The notes beneath the pieces are model-generated. The model had not been told where the DNA came from and did not search any database. It saw only the letters and a program-made list of their open reading frames with translations. This document shows positions 8,520-18,573 of a stretch of 51,066 nucleotides of DNA, piece after piece. Where the stretch lies: NCBI GenBank assembly GCA_964292325.1, contig CAXYVG010000017.1, forward strand, positions 1 through 51,066, given 5' to 3'. Position 1 is the first letter of the stretch. Every line of letters begins with the position of its first letter. Position numbers and translations under genes: made by a program. This DNA comes from CTSoil-075 sp964292325. Lineage in GTDB: Bacteria; Bacillota; Negativicutes; DSM-13327.

Positions 8520-10031
8520 ATGACATCGAATAAACTAGCTTTAGCATTAGCAGCCATAAAAAAACTGCAAGATAAAGGTCATACCGTATTTAAAGGTCAG
8601 TCGATTAAAAGAGAACATCAAGAGATTCTAAAAGCCAATGGATTTTTAAAAGAAATCATTAAAGGTTGGTATTATTATTCTCCGCTGAACGACACTGCTG
8701 GTGAAAGCACGGTTTGGAATGCTACCTGGAAAGATTTTATTGCGACATATAGTAATGATCGCTTTAAAAAGGATTGGTACCTGTCACCGGAGCAATCTCT
8801 GCTCATTCATGCTCGTAGCACCAGTGCTTTACAACAAATTATTATTCATAGTAAAAAAGGTAGTAATAACATAACACAATTGCTGAACAATGCTTCGATG
8901 ATGGACTATAAAACGCCTGTTTTCCTCACAAAATATATTACAATTAAAGATGGACTTAATGTGTTAACGCCAGAAGCCTCCCTGCTTTATGTCAGTGAAA
9001 CATTTTTTAGGAACTTTGCCGATGACGCGCAAATTGTATTGTCTTTTAGCGATAATATGTCTGAGATGATTGAAATATTATTAGAAGACAGAAAACCAGT
9101 TGTTGCCGGCAGGATCACCGGAGCGCTACGAGTAGTAGGGAGAGAGGACGAAGCCAACCTCATAGTGAGAATGATGAAACTGGCCGGATACACAATTACT
9201 GAAAACAATCCGTTTCAAACTCATACAGTTAAACAAGTTACTTCGACGCGGGAAAGTGCTTTTGCAGCCCGACTAACATTAATGTGGTCCGCCATGCGTG
9301 AGGATGTGCTGGCTGTCTTTCCTGAAGAGCCTGGACTACCTAGGTCAGTCAGTACATACGTGAAAAATATTCAAGATAAATATGCTCAGGATGCTTATCA
9401 CTCCTTATCAATTGAAGGATATCAGGTAACAGAAGATCTGATTCGCAAAATAGCTGCCAATGAATGGAATGCTACGATGGATAAAGATACTCGTAACGCT
9501 TTTGCCGCCAAAGGATATCATCTGGCATTTGAGGCTGTAAAGGACAGTGTGAAAAAAATTATAGAAGGGGAAAATGCCGCTCAAACAATTCAGAACCATC
9601 ATCAGCTTTGGTATCTGCAGCTCTTTACGCCAAGTATTACCGCTGGAATCATTGCTGCAAAAGATGTGGCAGGATATCGCAATGCACCAGTGTTTATCCG
9701 AGAATCTGATCATATCCCGCCAGATGCAATGGATGCACGCAATGGCATGTATGCTTACTTTGAATTACTCAAACAGGAACCTTCTGCGGCGGTAAGAGCC
9801 GTGCTAGGTCATTTTTTGTTTGTTTATATTCACCCGTATTTAGACGGAAACGGTCGCATGGGTCGTTTTATTATGAATGCCTTATTAGCGTCAGGAGGGT
9901 ATTCATGGACGATTGTTCCAGTCGACAGGCGTGCTGAATATATGGCAGCCTTAGAAACGGCCAGTGTTCAGAAAAACATTAGGCCCTTCGCAGAGTTTAT
10001 AGCGTCTTGCGTACAGGTACAGGATTCATAA
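8520..10031 (+). CDS. Fic family protein with N-terminal AbiEi-like wing and built-in inhibitory helix
   Basis: A 503-residue protein. Residues 1-80 look like the winged-helix start of AbiEi-type antitoxins (LKANGFLKEIIKGWYYYSP). Residues about 60-240 resemble an extended AbiEi-like part with no clear family. The C-terminal Fic domain has HPYLDGNGRMGRF (H438 onwards), matching HPFx[D/E]GNGRxxR needed for AMP transfer. The motif SLSIEG (295-300) fits the (S/T)xxxE(G/N) inhibitory helix that blocks ATP binding, so the enzyme is probably self-restrained. ATG 8520 is preferred to GTG 8511, because TAGGAGGTG (8505-8513) is its SD. It lies just upstream of the Wadjet operon but is separated from it by a hairpin, so cotranscription is uncertain. 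The target is unknown. Confidence 0.85.
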   Translation: MTSNKLALALAAIKKLQDKGHTVFKGQSIKREHQEILKANGFLKEIIKGWYYYSPLNDTAGESTVWNATWKDFIATYSNDRFKKDWYLSPEQSLLIHARSTSALQQIIIHSKKGSNNITQLLNNASMMDYKTPVFLTKYITIKDGLNVLTPEASLLYVSETFFRNFADDAQIVLSFSDNMSEMIEILLEDRKPVVAGRITGALRVVGREDEANLIVRMMKLAGYTITENNPFQTHTVKQVTSTRESAFAARLTLMWSAMREDVLAVFPEEPGLPRSVSTYVKNIQDKYAQDAYHSLSIEGYQVTEDLIRKIAANEWNATMDKDTRNAFAAKGYHLAFEAVKDSVKKIIEGENAAQTIQNHHQLWYLQLFTPSITAGIIAAKDVAGYRNAPVFIRESDHIPPDAMDARNGMYAYFELLKQEPSAAVRAVLGHFLFVYIHPYLDGNGRMGRFIMNALLASGGYSWTIVPVDRRAEYMAALETASVQKNIRPFAEFIASCVQVQDS

Positions 10032-10072
10032 TGTAATCGTATCTGGGTGGGCGGATATTGCTTCAATATTGA

Positions 10073-10112
10073 GCCCCCTGCCGAACGTTACAAATTTGGC
10101 AAGGGGCATTTT
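10073..10112 (+). terminator. Hairpin between Fic gene and jetA, probable terminator
   Basis: GCCCC..TGCC..AA pairs with TT..GGCA..GGGGC (10073-10107) with small bulges, followed by ATTTTAAAAAAA. The T-tract is short, so it may act as a weak terminator or transcript-end structure ahead of the Wadjet genes. Confidence 0.5.
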
Positions 10113-10135
10113 AAAAAAATCAGCAGGAAATAGTC

Positions 10136-11665
10136 ATGCAAGAACAGAAACCAACCATAAACTACAAAAACCATGTAAGGAGCCAATTTACTGTGGATGA
10201 AAGAGAATTACGGCCGATCACGGAGGCTACTTATTTAACAACGGAAAATGCTTGGCGGTATCGCGCGATATTGAGCTATTTTTATACGCAGCATGAAAAA
10301 CTGCGGCATTACCTTTATCCAGAAGATATTTATAATTATTTAAAACAAAATCCGTATTTTAAGCAATATAGCGAAGAACAGCTACAAACCGATTTGAAGC
10401 AACTCAGTGATTGGAAGAATATTATTCCTCGCCAAGAAACGGGGCGGGTAGCGACGATTGAGGATTTTAAGAAAAAGAAATTTCGTTATCAGTGCACGCC
10501 CTATACGGTTGAAATTGAAAGGATGGTTGAACGACTACAAGGGCTCGGACAGTCTTTTGGCGGTTCCCTTGAGGCCACGTTGTTTGACCGATTGCTAGTA
10601 GCACTTCGATTATTTGCGACAGAAGCTGAGGGTGGGCAAGGTGCACAGCTCAATCAGGCTTGGGAAGATGTATATAGTTATTTTAGAAAAATCGTGGAAA
10701 ATGCATCCGATTATATAGCGTATCTAAAAAGTGAAAAAGTAGAAGAACATATGATGAGTGACGCGTTTCTTGCCTATAAAGATGCCTTTGCCGATTATAT
10801 TAAACGCTTTATTTTGGATTTGCAAAAGACTTCCTATACAATAGAAGCAGTGTTGCAGCAACTAAGTTTCGAACAATTTACCGAGGCTGCTGGTCGAATT
10901 ACCGATTATCAGCTTAGTATCCCTCGTATGGATGAACAGCTTGAGCGTACCGTTCTCATAGAAAAGTATCAAGAACAGTGGACAAGTTTGCTTGAATGGT
11001 TTTTAGGTTCTTTTGGTAGGGATAGTGAGCTTGTATCATTAGAGCGTGAAACAACAGAGACCATTCGTCGTATTACGCGGTTTGCCCAGCGACTTGGAGA
11101 AAAACATCAGACGTTACGAAGCCGCTATCGGGATTATCTATTTCTTGCCCAATGGTTTGCTCGGCTTGATGACCTAAATGAGGCCCATAAACTCTCTTCT
11201 GTATTGTTTGGTGCATCTGGTATACGTCATATCTATGCAGAGCCTGCCGTTAGCGAGGATATGTATGGCGATTTATGGGAGAATGATCCCACTGTCGTAG
11301 CGGTAAAGCCAAGTGTTGCTACTTACCGCGAGAAAACCAGACCAGGGGCGGTTGTGGATCATGCAAGCAAGCAGGCAGCGACTTTGGCAGAGTATCTTAA
11401 GCAGCGCACTGAGGAAGAGGAAATGATCAATGCTTTGGTTTCAGACAATCGCATTACAGTTGCTCAGCTTGGCTGTCAGCCGGCGTTTGTTCGTAAGACT
11501 CTATTGGGGTGGATTGGGCGTTGTATGGCAAATCCTGAAAAAATTAGCAAGACAGAGACGGGGCGACGAGTGCGTCTGATGACTTTGAGTGATCAACAGA
11601 TAAGACTAGAATGCACAGATGGATGTTTGATCTTGCCGGATTTTGTTTTTGAGTTTTTAGCGTGA
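10136..11665 (+). CDS. jetA: Wadjet component JetA (TIGR02677/DUF2397 family)
   Basis: A 509-residue protein. It matches the DUF2397/TIGR02677 family from its start (YLTTENAWRYRAILSYFYTQHEK, LYPEDIYNYLKQNPYF, KKKFRYQCTPYTVEIERMVERL). In Wadjet, JetA is the MukF/kleisin-like subunit that links the SMC heads. N-terminal winged-helix and middle helical regions are consistent with that. It is the first of four genes in the order JetA-JetB-JetC-JetD and lies 19 bp ahead of jetB. Wadjet complexes extrude loops on, and cut, small circular DNA, protecting against plasmids. I place it in the Wadjet type built from DUF2397, DUF2398, TIGR02680 and DUF2399, but do not assign the type number with certainty. 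Confidence 0.88.
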   Translation: MQEQKPTINYKNHVRSQFTVDERELRPITEATYLTTENAWRYRAILSYFYTQHEKLRHYLYPEDIYNYLKQNPYFKQYSEEQLQTDLKQLSDWKNIIPRQETGRVATIEDFKKKKFRYQCTPYTVEIERMVERLQGLGQSFGGSLEATLFDRLLVALRLFATEAEGGQGAQLNQAWEDVYSYFRKIVENASDYIAYLKSEKVEEHMMSDAFLAYKDAFADYIKRFILDLQKTSYTIEAVLQQLSFEQFTEAAGRITDYQLSIPRMDEQLERTVLIEKYQEQWTSLLEWFLGSFGRDSELVSLERETTETIRRITRFAQRLGEKHQTLRSRYRDYLFLAQWFARLDDLNEAHKLSSVLFGASGIRHIYAEPAVSEDMYGDLWENDPTVVAVKPSVATYREKTRPGAVVDHASKQAATLAEYLKQRTEEEEMINALVSDNRITVAQLGCQPAFVRKTLLGWIGRCMANPEKISKTETGRRVRLMTLSDQQIRLECTDGCLILPDFVFEFLA

Positions 11666-11684
11666 TATCGATGGAGGAATCATT

Positions 11685-12887
11685 ATGGCTAGTATAATTG
11701 AAAAATTTGATGATGAGGATCGAGAAGCTGCTTATTATCTATTGGAGAATTTTTGGGTGCTACGTGAAAGGCAGCCAGAAGTATATCAGTTGATTCGCGA
11801 TCGAGAACAGAAACTACGCAATTATTTTTCGGATAAATGTGGATTTCAGTTTATTTTAAACCGTCAGTTTGCCAAACTAGAGAAGATTCCCGATAAACCA
11901 GAAAGCTGGATGGGAATCATGGAATTTTCCAATTGCCGGGATTATGGTTTATTATGCTGCTTATTAGCATTTTTAGAAGAAAAGAGTGTGGATGATCAGT
12001 TTTTATTGAGTGAATTGTGTGAGGCTCTATTATCCTCCTATCCGGCAGAATATGATACGCATGAAACTGTGATTCACTGGGAGAGCTATGAGTGTCGTAA
12101 ATCCTTAGTGCGAGTACTAAATATGGCGGTTGAATATGGCATTGTTTCCAAAGTGGACGGCGATATTGCTGGTTTTAGCAGTAGTGCTGATAGTGAGGCA
12201 CTATTTGAAGTCACGATGATGGCAAGATATTTTCTTCGGACTTATCCAAAGGATTTGTATCAGTATGGAAGTTTGGAGGAAATCCTCAAGGTTGATGGTG
12301 AAGATGAATTAACTGGGCGTAGTCGTAAACAAAGAGTATATAAGCAACTGTTTTTAACACCAGGATTTGAACGCCAAGAGGCGAAAGAGGAGGATTTTCT
12401 TTATTTGCGTAATATGCGCAATCGGCTACGCGAAGATATTGAGGATCACACCTGGTTGCGTTTTGAATTATATAAGCATGTCGCCTTGCTTACCGTGCCA
12501 ACAGAAAAACGGTTTCAGATGACGACTTTTCCAGATCGAACGGGGATGAGTGCGATTATTCTTCATTTTGCCGCCGCTGTTCGTGAGTATGTCAATGGGG
12601 TGGAGAACCGGCAAAGTGAGGATGTTTTGGCCTTGACGCCGATTGAATTTGACAGGATACTCGATGGATGTCGCAAGGCGACTGGTTCAGGCTGGACAAA
12701 GGAATATAGGGATATGAGTCAAAGTAAATTGGCTCAGGAACTAGTTATGCGCTTAGCAGAATGGAAAATGGCGCGGCGAGATAAAGAACTGGATTTGATT
12801 GTGATTAGCCCGCTGTTGGTGAGGACAATCGGTGCTTATCCAGCCGATTATCGACAAACAGGAAGGGAGATGACGAACAATGAATGA
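11685..12887 (+). CDS. jetB: Wadjet component JetB (TIGR02678/DUF2398 family)
   Basis: A 400-residue protein of the DUF2398/TIGR02678 family (AAYYLLENFWVLRERQPEVYQLIRDREQKLRNYFSDKCGFQFILNRQFAKLEKIP near the start; long helices; TFPDRTGMSAIILHFAAAVRE near residue 285). JetB is the MukE/KITE-like winged-helix partner that binds the kleisin-like JetA in the SMC complex. The start has a GGAGGA SD. The last 8 bp overlap jetC, and the jetC SD (GGGAG) lies inside jetB, so translation is coupled. No catalytic motif is expected or seen. Confidence 0.87.
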   Translation: MASIIEKFDDEDREAAYYLLENFWVLRERQPEVYQLIRDREQKLRNYFSDKCGFQFILNRQFAKLEKIPDKPESWMGIMEFSNCRDYGLLCCLLAFLEEKSVDDQFLLSELCEALLSSYPAEYDTHETVIHWESYECRKSLVRVLNMAVEYGIVSKVDGDIAGFSSSADSEALFEVTMMARYFLRTYPKDLYQYGSLEEILKVDGEDELTGRSRKQRVYKQLFLTPGFERQEAKEEDFLYLRNMRNRLREDIEDHTWLRFELYKHVALLTVPTEKRFQMTTFPDRTGMSAIILHFAAAVREYVNGVENRQSEDVLALTPIEFDRILDGCRKATGSGWTKEYRDMSQSKLAQELVMRLAEWKMARRDKELDLIVISPLLVRTIGAYPADYRQTGREMTNNE

Positions 12888-15800
12888 AAATAAATGGGTA
12901 ATGCACCGGGCAGGTTTAGTGAACTTTTGGTATTATAGTGACGAAGAATATCTGTTTGCTAATGGTAAACTGCTGCTACGGGGACTGAACGGATCAGGAA
13001 AATCTGTTACTATGCAAAGTCTGATTACAGTGCTATTAGATGGAAAGATTACGGCGAACCGCCTCGATCCCTTTGGTTCTAAGGACCGGCGCATGGAGGA
13101 TTATTTGCTTGGGGAAAAGGATATAATCGATCGAGATGAACGAACCGGATATCTCTATCTTGAATATAAACGGGAAAATAGTGATCAATATCTGACCACC
13201 GGTATTGGTCTTAAAGCACGGCGCGGCGGTACTCTTGATTTTTGGGGATTTGTCATTACTGATAATCGACGGATCAAGAAGGATATTCATGTGCTGAAAA
13301 CTGAATTTAGTGCGGCAGATGGGCAAGAGGAGAAAATTCCTATTACGCGCCCGGAACTAGAGCGCCTGATTGGACCGCAAGGCGGATTTGTGGTTCGCAG
13401 TCAGCGGGAATATGCGGCACTAGTGAATAAATATGTATTTGGTTTTGCCAACCTAGATTCTTATAAGGATTTAATGGAGCTTCTAATTCAGCTGCGTAGT
13501 CCTAAGTTATCAAAAGACTTTAAGCCAAGTGTTATCCATGAAATTCTTACAGAATCACTGCCATCTTTGTCAGAGGATGAATTGCGGCCGCTGTCAGATA
13601 CCATTGAAAATATGGAGCAGACCAAGCAGCAAATTGCAGAATTAATGCGCGATCAGGAATCGGTAGCAAGGCTGAATCGTCAATATCGTGAATATAATGA
13701 GGTAGTACTGGCGGAAAAGGCACGAGAAATGTTACAGGCAGGTAAAGCGCAACGTAGCATTGAGCAGACCTATGTGGAGCAAACAAAACATTGGGAGAGT
13801 AAAAAAGAAGAGCTAAAAACAGAGCAAGAGCAGCGACAGACTTACATACGGGAACAGGAAGTACTGATTGGGCAAAAAGCAGAACTAGATAGCCACGATG
13901 TATTTAAGGCTGAAGTGAAAAAGCAAAGTGTAGAAAAAAATCTAAACGAGGTGCGGCAAAAACAGCGCGATAAGGAAGGAGCTTTAGCGGGTAAAAGGCA
14001 GATTGAAACTAGGGAAAAGACATTACTTGCTTCAGAGGAAGAAGCAGTTGATCAGGCTGAGACGATAATGCTAGAAGTGCTTGATGAACTTAGTGCACTT
14101 GCCGGGGAATTTTGTTTTGATGGACATGATGCTTTGGCAAAGAGTTTTGCCGATGATTATGCAGTTGGGTATGATTTTACCATTTGGAAACAAGAGCAAG
14201 GTGCTCATCAACGTAGGCTTGAGGATATTTTAGATAAAATTCGCCTTCATATGTCTGCCAAGAAGGGACAACATGAGGCGGCATTGAGTGCAGAAACTGC
14301 GCAGATGGCATTTGATCAGGCTAGAGAAGAGGCACGTAAGCAGGAACAGGACTTTTTTGACAAACGGCAAGAATTTTTAGAAAAATTATATCGTTGGATT
14401 ACGGATTGCCGCGAAATATTGCCGCTAGAAGGTGCAACGATCAGCAGTGCAGCAAGTGCGGCGAAGCAACTGTATGAAGGCAGTTCTTGGAAGGATGTAC
14501 AAGAGCCCATTGAACAGGTGTATAAGCAACAGGAAGATGTATGGCGACGAAACATGCTGGAACTCGATGTGCAAGAACAGCAGGTGAAACGTGAACGTCA
14601 AGAATTGGTCAATGAATTGGCGGTATGGAAGGCAAAAAAAGATCCAGAGCCACCAAGACATCCGCAACTAGAGGCAACTCGTGAAAATCTAGCGGCGTTA
14701 ACAATTCCTTTTGTTCCTTTTTATGCTGCAGTAGAGTTTAAAGCAGGTGTGCCTGATTGTGAAAGGGAGAGGATTGAAGGGGTTTTGGCAGAACTCGGGC
14801 TCCTCGATGCCCTTATTGTACCGGAAAAGAGTAGAAGCAAACTGCCTGCTGGTGCGATTGACAAGGTGCTATATCCAGAACCTGCTATATTAAGCGTCAC
14901 ATTGGCGGACTATCTTGAACCAACGCCTCCGATTGACAGTACTGTTACTGCAGGTGATATTGATGAAGTATTGCGTAGTATGATTGTAAATGAAGCGCAG
15001 CAGCTAGGTGCGGTGATGACAGGGGCAAGTGTACCTGAGCTATCGGTTCAATATGGAACCTATCGTAGTGGGATGATAGGTGGTTGTGCACCGACGCGTG
15101 ACAATGCCCTTTATATTGGCAAGGAGGCAAGGCGCAGGCATCGTGAGCAAGAAATGGAAAAAATTCAGTCGATGATTGTTACGGTTGATGAGTTGCTCAG
15201 TAGTATTATGACGCAAAAACAGGAGGTTCAAGGTCAGCTTTCGGCATTGGCAGAGGTATATCGGATTTTTCCGGTTGTGCAGTCCGTTGAGAGAGCCTAT
15301 ACCATTTGGCAAGATGCAATGCGTCAAGTCGCAATTGAAGAGGAAAATGCTAGCCGGAAGAATGTGATTTTGCGCGAGTTCATCAATAAGGTGCAGCTGC
15401 TTATAAATGAGCTAAGGCAATTGACAGAAGGTCTACAAATGCCTTTGTCGGAGGAGGTTTATGTTGCAGCTTGCCACCAATCATTAGAATACCGGGATGA
15501 ACTTCACAAGCTAGAACTTGCCCGTCAATCCTATTTACATAGTTTAAAAAATGTGACCCAAACGAAAAGACGGTTAAGTGAAGCGATCGAAGATGTTGAT
15601 GAATTAACAGGCGAATGCCTGGTACTAGCCGGTGAAATCGAAAAATTGGAGTTAGAGCTAACGCATTTGCTAGAGCTGCTATGTGAAATGGGCGCGGATG
15701 ATATCCGTCGTCGCAGCGTAGAAATTATTGAGCGATTGGGGAAACTGCCGGGACTTTTGGAGCAGAAGATTGAAAACATTGCCACAATCAATGCGACCAT

Positions 15801-17055
15801 AGAGCAGCTGGAACGAGAAATGGCGGTTTTAGCGGAAGAACGAACCTTTAGCGCACAACTTTATGCTAGTTGGTGCGAGGTGTACAAAAAAGAAGCGGCA
15901 CTTAGGATGACGGTGCAAGGGGAGGAAGACGGCGAATTTGCTGATCCTAAAGAGGTACTAGCGAAGTATACTTCGGCTCAGATGCAAGACCTAGACCGGG
16001 CAAAGAATACGGAACGGCTTGGTGAAAGCTATTATCGTGAACAGGCAGTATTAGTGGAATATCGGATGGAGTTTGATGAGCTGTTTGCAGAAGAGGAAGA
16101 AGTGGCCAAGCTTACTTTGATGCGAGAGCATGATAGTTATCAACGGCGGGTACAGCTTTTGAAGCAGATTGCTCGTCGTAAACTGATTACGCTAGAGTAT
16201 GATGGACGGCGTGTGAGTCCGCAGATGGCGCTTGTGTTGCTTGAACAGCGTATTGCTGAGCAACAGGCTGTGCTTTCAGAGCGGGACCGAGAACTTTATG
16301 AAGAGGTTATTATGAATAGCATTGGCCGGGTCATTAGCCGTCGTATTAATAGTGCAGAAAAATGGGTAGCACAAATGAATGAACTGATGGAAAGTCTTGA
16401 TACCTCAAGTGGTTTGGCGTTTTCCCTGCAGTGGAAACCTCATACGGCTGACAAGGATGATCAGCTTGATACGGATGAATTAGTTAACCTTCTTAGAGCT
16501 GATCATCGTTTGTTAAAAGAGGATGATATTAAGCGCGTAGTGCGGCATTTCCAGTCTCGCATCGAACAGGCGAAAGTGCTAGCAGCTGCTCGGACGATTT
16601 CCTTTCAACAAGTTGTGAAAGAAATGCTGGATTTTCGGCAGTGGTTTGCATTTACATTATATTATCGGCGAGAAGGAATGGCGAAAAAAGAACTTACGAA
16701 CAATGTTTTTGGTAAGTTTAGTGGCGGAGAAAAAGCCATGGCGATGTATACTCCTTTATTTTCTGCTGCTTATTCACGTTATCGAGAAGCCAAGGCTGAT
16801 GCCCCGCGTGTCATTTCACTGGATGAAGCTTTCGCTGGGGTGGATGAAAACAATATTCGGGAAATGTTTGATTTGGTAGAAAAAATGGGCTTTAATTATA
16901 TTATTAACTCCCAGGCTTTATGGGGTGATTATGATACGGTTAAACAACTGTCCATTTGCGAATTGGTAAGACCGAAAAACGCTCCCTTTGTAACGATCGT
17001 ACGCTATTTGTGGGATGGTAGTTCCCGTCGCTTGCTTCATGAGGAGATGAAGTAA
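12880..17055 (+). CDS. jetC: Wadjet SMC-like ATPase JetC (TIGR02680 family)
   Basis: A 1391-residue SMC/MukB-like ATPase. The Walker A loop GLNGSGKS sits at residues 35-42, right after the family-typical HRAGLVNFWYYSDEE. Long coiled coils fill about 240-610 and 790-1200, split by a hinge-like globular stretch around 610-760. The signature FGKFSGGEKAMAMY is near 1277 and Walker B VISLDEAFAGVDENN near 1308. All ATPase motifs look intact. In Wadjet, JetC is the motor for DNA loop extrusion, working as a dimer with JetA and JetB. It overlaps jetB by 8 bp, and the jetD ATG uses the last base of its stop codon. Codon use looks similar across all four jet genes, suggesting they move as a unit. Confidence 0.92.
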   Translation: MNENKWVMHRAGLVNFWYYSDEEYLFANGKLLLRGLNGSGKSVTMQSLITVLLDGKITANRLDPFGSKDRRMEDYLLGEKDIIDRDERTGYLYLEYKRENSDQYLTTGIGLKARRGGTLDFWGFVITDNRRIKKDIHVLKTEFSAADGQEEKIPITRPELERLIGPQGGFVVRSQREYAALVNKYVFGFANLDSYKDLMELLIQLRSPKLSKDFKPSVIHEILTESLPSLSEDELRPLSDTIENMEQTKQQIAELMRDQESVARLNRQYREYNEVVLAEKAREMLQAGKAQRSIEQTYVEQTKHWESKKEELKTEQEQRQTYIREQEVLIGQKAELDSHDVFKAEVKKQSVEKNLNEVRQKQRDKEGALAGKRQIETREKTLLASEEEAVDQAETIMLEVLDELSALAGEFCFDGHDALAKSFADDYAVGYDFTIWKQEQGAHQRRLEDILDKIRLHMSAKKGQHEAALSAETAQMAFDQAREEARKQEQDFFDKRQEFLEKLYRWITDCREILPLEGATISSAASAAKQLYEGSSWKDVQEPIEQVYKQQEDVWRRNMLELDVQEQQVKRERQELVNELAVWKAKKDPEPPRHPQLEATRENLAALTIPFVPFYAAVEFKAGVPDCERERIEGVLAELGLLDALIVPEKSRSKLPAGAIDKVLYPEPAILSVTLADYLEPTPPIDSTVTAGDIDEVLRSMIVNEAQQLGAVMTGASVPELSVQYGTYRSGMIGGCAPTRDNALYIGKEARRRHREQEMEKIQSMIVTVDELLSSIMTQKQEVQGQLSALAEVYRIFPVVQSVERAYTIWQDAMRQVAIEEENASRKNVILREFINKVQLLINELRQLTEGLQMPLSEEVYVAACHQSLEYRDELHKLELARQSYLHSLKNVTQTKRRLSEAIEDVDELTGECLVLAGEIEKLELELTHLLELLCEMGADDIRRRSVEIIERLGKLPGLLEQKIENIATINATIEQLEREMAVLAEERTFSAQLYASWCEVYKKEAALRMTVQGEEDGEFADPKEVLAKYTSAQMQDLDRAKNTERLGESYYREQAVLVEYRMEFDELFAEEEEVAKLTLMREHDSYQRRVQLLKQIARRKLITLEYDGRRVSPQMALVLLEQRIAEQQAVLSERDRELYEEVIMNSIGRVISRRINSAEKWVAQMNELMESLDTSSGLAFSLQWKPHTADKDDQLDTDELVNLLRADHRLLKEDDIKRVVRHFQSRIEQAKVLAAARTISFQQVVKEMLDFRQWFAFTLYYRREGMAKKELTNNVFGKFSGGEKAMAMYTPLFSAAYSRYREAKADAPRVISLDEAFAGVDENNIREMFDLVEKMGFNYIINSQALWGDYDTVKQLSICELVRPKNAPFVTIVRYLWDGSSRRLLHEEMK

Positions 17056-18428
17056 TGGATGGGAATCAGGAGGTAAAAGCAAAGCAAGCAGCCAATTTTT
17101 TTCACAAACATCCAGGGTTTACTCGGCTATTTAGGTCATTAGAACGAAAATATCGCAGTCTTGGCAGAATTGGTGGCAATGTGGTATTACAAAAATTAAG
17201 TGTAGAGGAACGCCAGGCGTTATCTTCTTTTTTGCGTATCAATCTGGAAGGAAAGGATTCTCTTACGGTATCCTTTTCCCAGTTTGAGGCTGTATTGGGA
17301 GAAACTCGCTTTGGTGAAGTGGACGTGATTGCTTTACTAAAGGCCTATTGTGGTGGTGACCTATCGACTAGAGAGGAAGAACGTGTAGCGGCTGAGATGG
17401 CAAGGCAGGCATTCTTTTCTACGCTTAGGGAAGGAGTGAGCGAGCCGATTTCTTTATTATGGTTAACTCAGGTGGAAGCGAAAGCACCTGGAACTAAGCG
17501 AGCACAAGGAGTATATGAACAGGGATCTCCAGCAAATTTGGTGTCTTTTCAAATGATAGTATCGGCGCTTGGTCGTTTGCCGACAGAGTATATGCGGTTA
17601 CCGTTATTTGCTTATCAGATTATGGGTCAGCCCCACGGGTTTGATGGTGATACTGTAGTGGGTAGAATGTTCTTAGAAGCGCTGCGGCTTATATGTCCGG
17701 AATCCGTGGAGGGCGGAGAAGGAGTTACTGCGGTTGAAATGGAAGCGGAACTGCTATATCACTTCAAATTGTTACGAGATGATTTGCTTAATTTTGTGAC
17801 TTGTGCAGGGATTTTCGCCTTTTATCAACAGGAAGAAAACAAAGAAACTCTTTATTGGCGACAAGCGTGGGAAGATGGCGCAGTGCTGAATGTGCCGTTA
17901 CGGGAACTGGTGAAATATGCTGCGCTTCTCCCGGCGTGTAACGATCATAAGAATCGAGAGAAAAAGGTATTTATCGTAGAAAATTCAGGGGTATTTTCAG
18001 CGTTAGTGGATCAAGCTGCCGGGCAGGGGAATTCCCTGCCACCACTCGTTTGTCTACACGGACAGTTTAAACTTGCTTCTTGGGTGGCGCTCGACAGGCT
18101 GGTTGCCGGCGGCTGCACCCTTTATTATTCTGGTGATTTTGATCCGGAAGGACTACTTATGGCGCAGCGGCTTATAAAAAGATATCCTGGTGTCGCGCGG
18201 CTATGGCACTATAGTGCCATAGATTATAATCTCAGTCTTAGCAGTCGTGATCCAGCTTACCACTCAGAATCCATTAGTGATAGTCGAATCAAGCAACTCG
18301 ATGGACTGATCATTCCCGAACTTTGTGCCATTGCCGATGCATTACGGGCGAAACGATATGCTGGCTATCAAGAAGCACTGATTGAGCAATTAGCTGATGA
18401 TTATGCTGCTTGTTTGGTTGAGGAATGA
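17055..18428 (+). CDS. jetD: Wadjet nuclease JetD (TIGR02679/DUF2399, TOPRIM)
   Basis: A 457-residue protein. The N-terminal half fits DUF3323 of TIGR02679. The C-terminal third is a DUF2399 TOPRIM domain. VFIVENSGVFSAL (about 303-315) supplies the TOPRIM glutamate, and YYSGDFDPEGL (about 356-366) the paired aspartates that bind metal. JetD is the Wadjet subunit that cuts circular DNA once the SMC motors have stalled. The intact acidic residues suggest an active nuclease. TAATG coupling to jetC shows it is the last gene of the operon. The operator-like inverted repeat 48 bp downstream, followed by six T, can also end the transcript. Confidence 0.9.
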   Translation: MDGNQEVKAKQAANFFHKHPGFTRLFRSLERKYRSLGRIGGNVVLQKLSVEERQALSSFLRINLEGKDSLTVSFSQFEAVLGETRFGEVDVIALLKAYCGGDLSTREEERVAAEMARQAFFSTLREGVSEPISLLWLTQVEAKAPGTKRAQGVYEQGSPANLVSFQMIVSALGRLPTEYMRLPLFAYQIMGQPHGFDGDTVVGRMFLEALRLICPESVEGGEGVTAVEMEAELLYHFKLLRDDLLNFVTCAGIFAFYQQEENKETLYWRQAWEDGAVLNVPLRELVKYAALLPACNDHKNREKKVFIVENSGVFSALVDQAAGQGNSLPPLVCLHGQFKLASWVALDRLVAGGCTLYYSGDFDPEGLLMAQRLIKRYPGVARLWHYSAIDYNLSLSSRDPAYHSESISDSRIKQLDGLIIPELCAIADALRAKRYAGYQEALIEQLADDYAACLVEE

Positions 18429-18475
18429 CCCTAGCCGGAATAATCAGATACATAATTACAACCTACGTTAGATGA

Positions 18476-18510
18476 TGCGGAGAATAGATAGTGTATTCTC
18501 CGCATTTTTT
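18476..18510 (+). terminator. Inverted repeat plus T-tract: terminator of jet operon, also operator-like
   Basis: Perfect 11-bp arms TGCGGAGAATA (18476-18486) and TATTCTCCGCA (18494-18504) with a 7-nt loop, then TTTTTT. This is a good intrinsic terminator for jetABCD. Its arms are identical to the half-sites in front of the next gene, so it may also bind that gene's regulator. Confidence 0.75.
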
Positions 18511-18573
18511 GCGGAGAATAATATTGATTATGCGGAGATTATCGCTTATAATATCCGCAGGAGGTGCGGAGAA
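18510..18573 (+). promoter_or_regulatory. Promoter and TGCGGAGA operator array of the second Fic gene
   Basis: The promoter is TTGATT (18524-18529), 17 bp, TATAAT (18547-18552). Half-sites are TGCGGAGAATA (18510-18520), TGCGGAGATTA (18531-18541), its inverted partner TAATATCCGCA (18549-18559) and TGCGGAGAA (18565-18573). The 18531-18559 palindrome covers the -10 box, and the last half-site touches the start codon. The expected transcription start is about 14 bases before the ATG, leaving only the GGAGG SD as leader. The Fic protein has a C-terminal HTH, so autoregulation is likely (inference). Confidence 0.75.
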
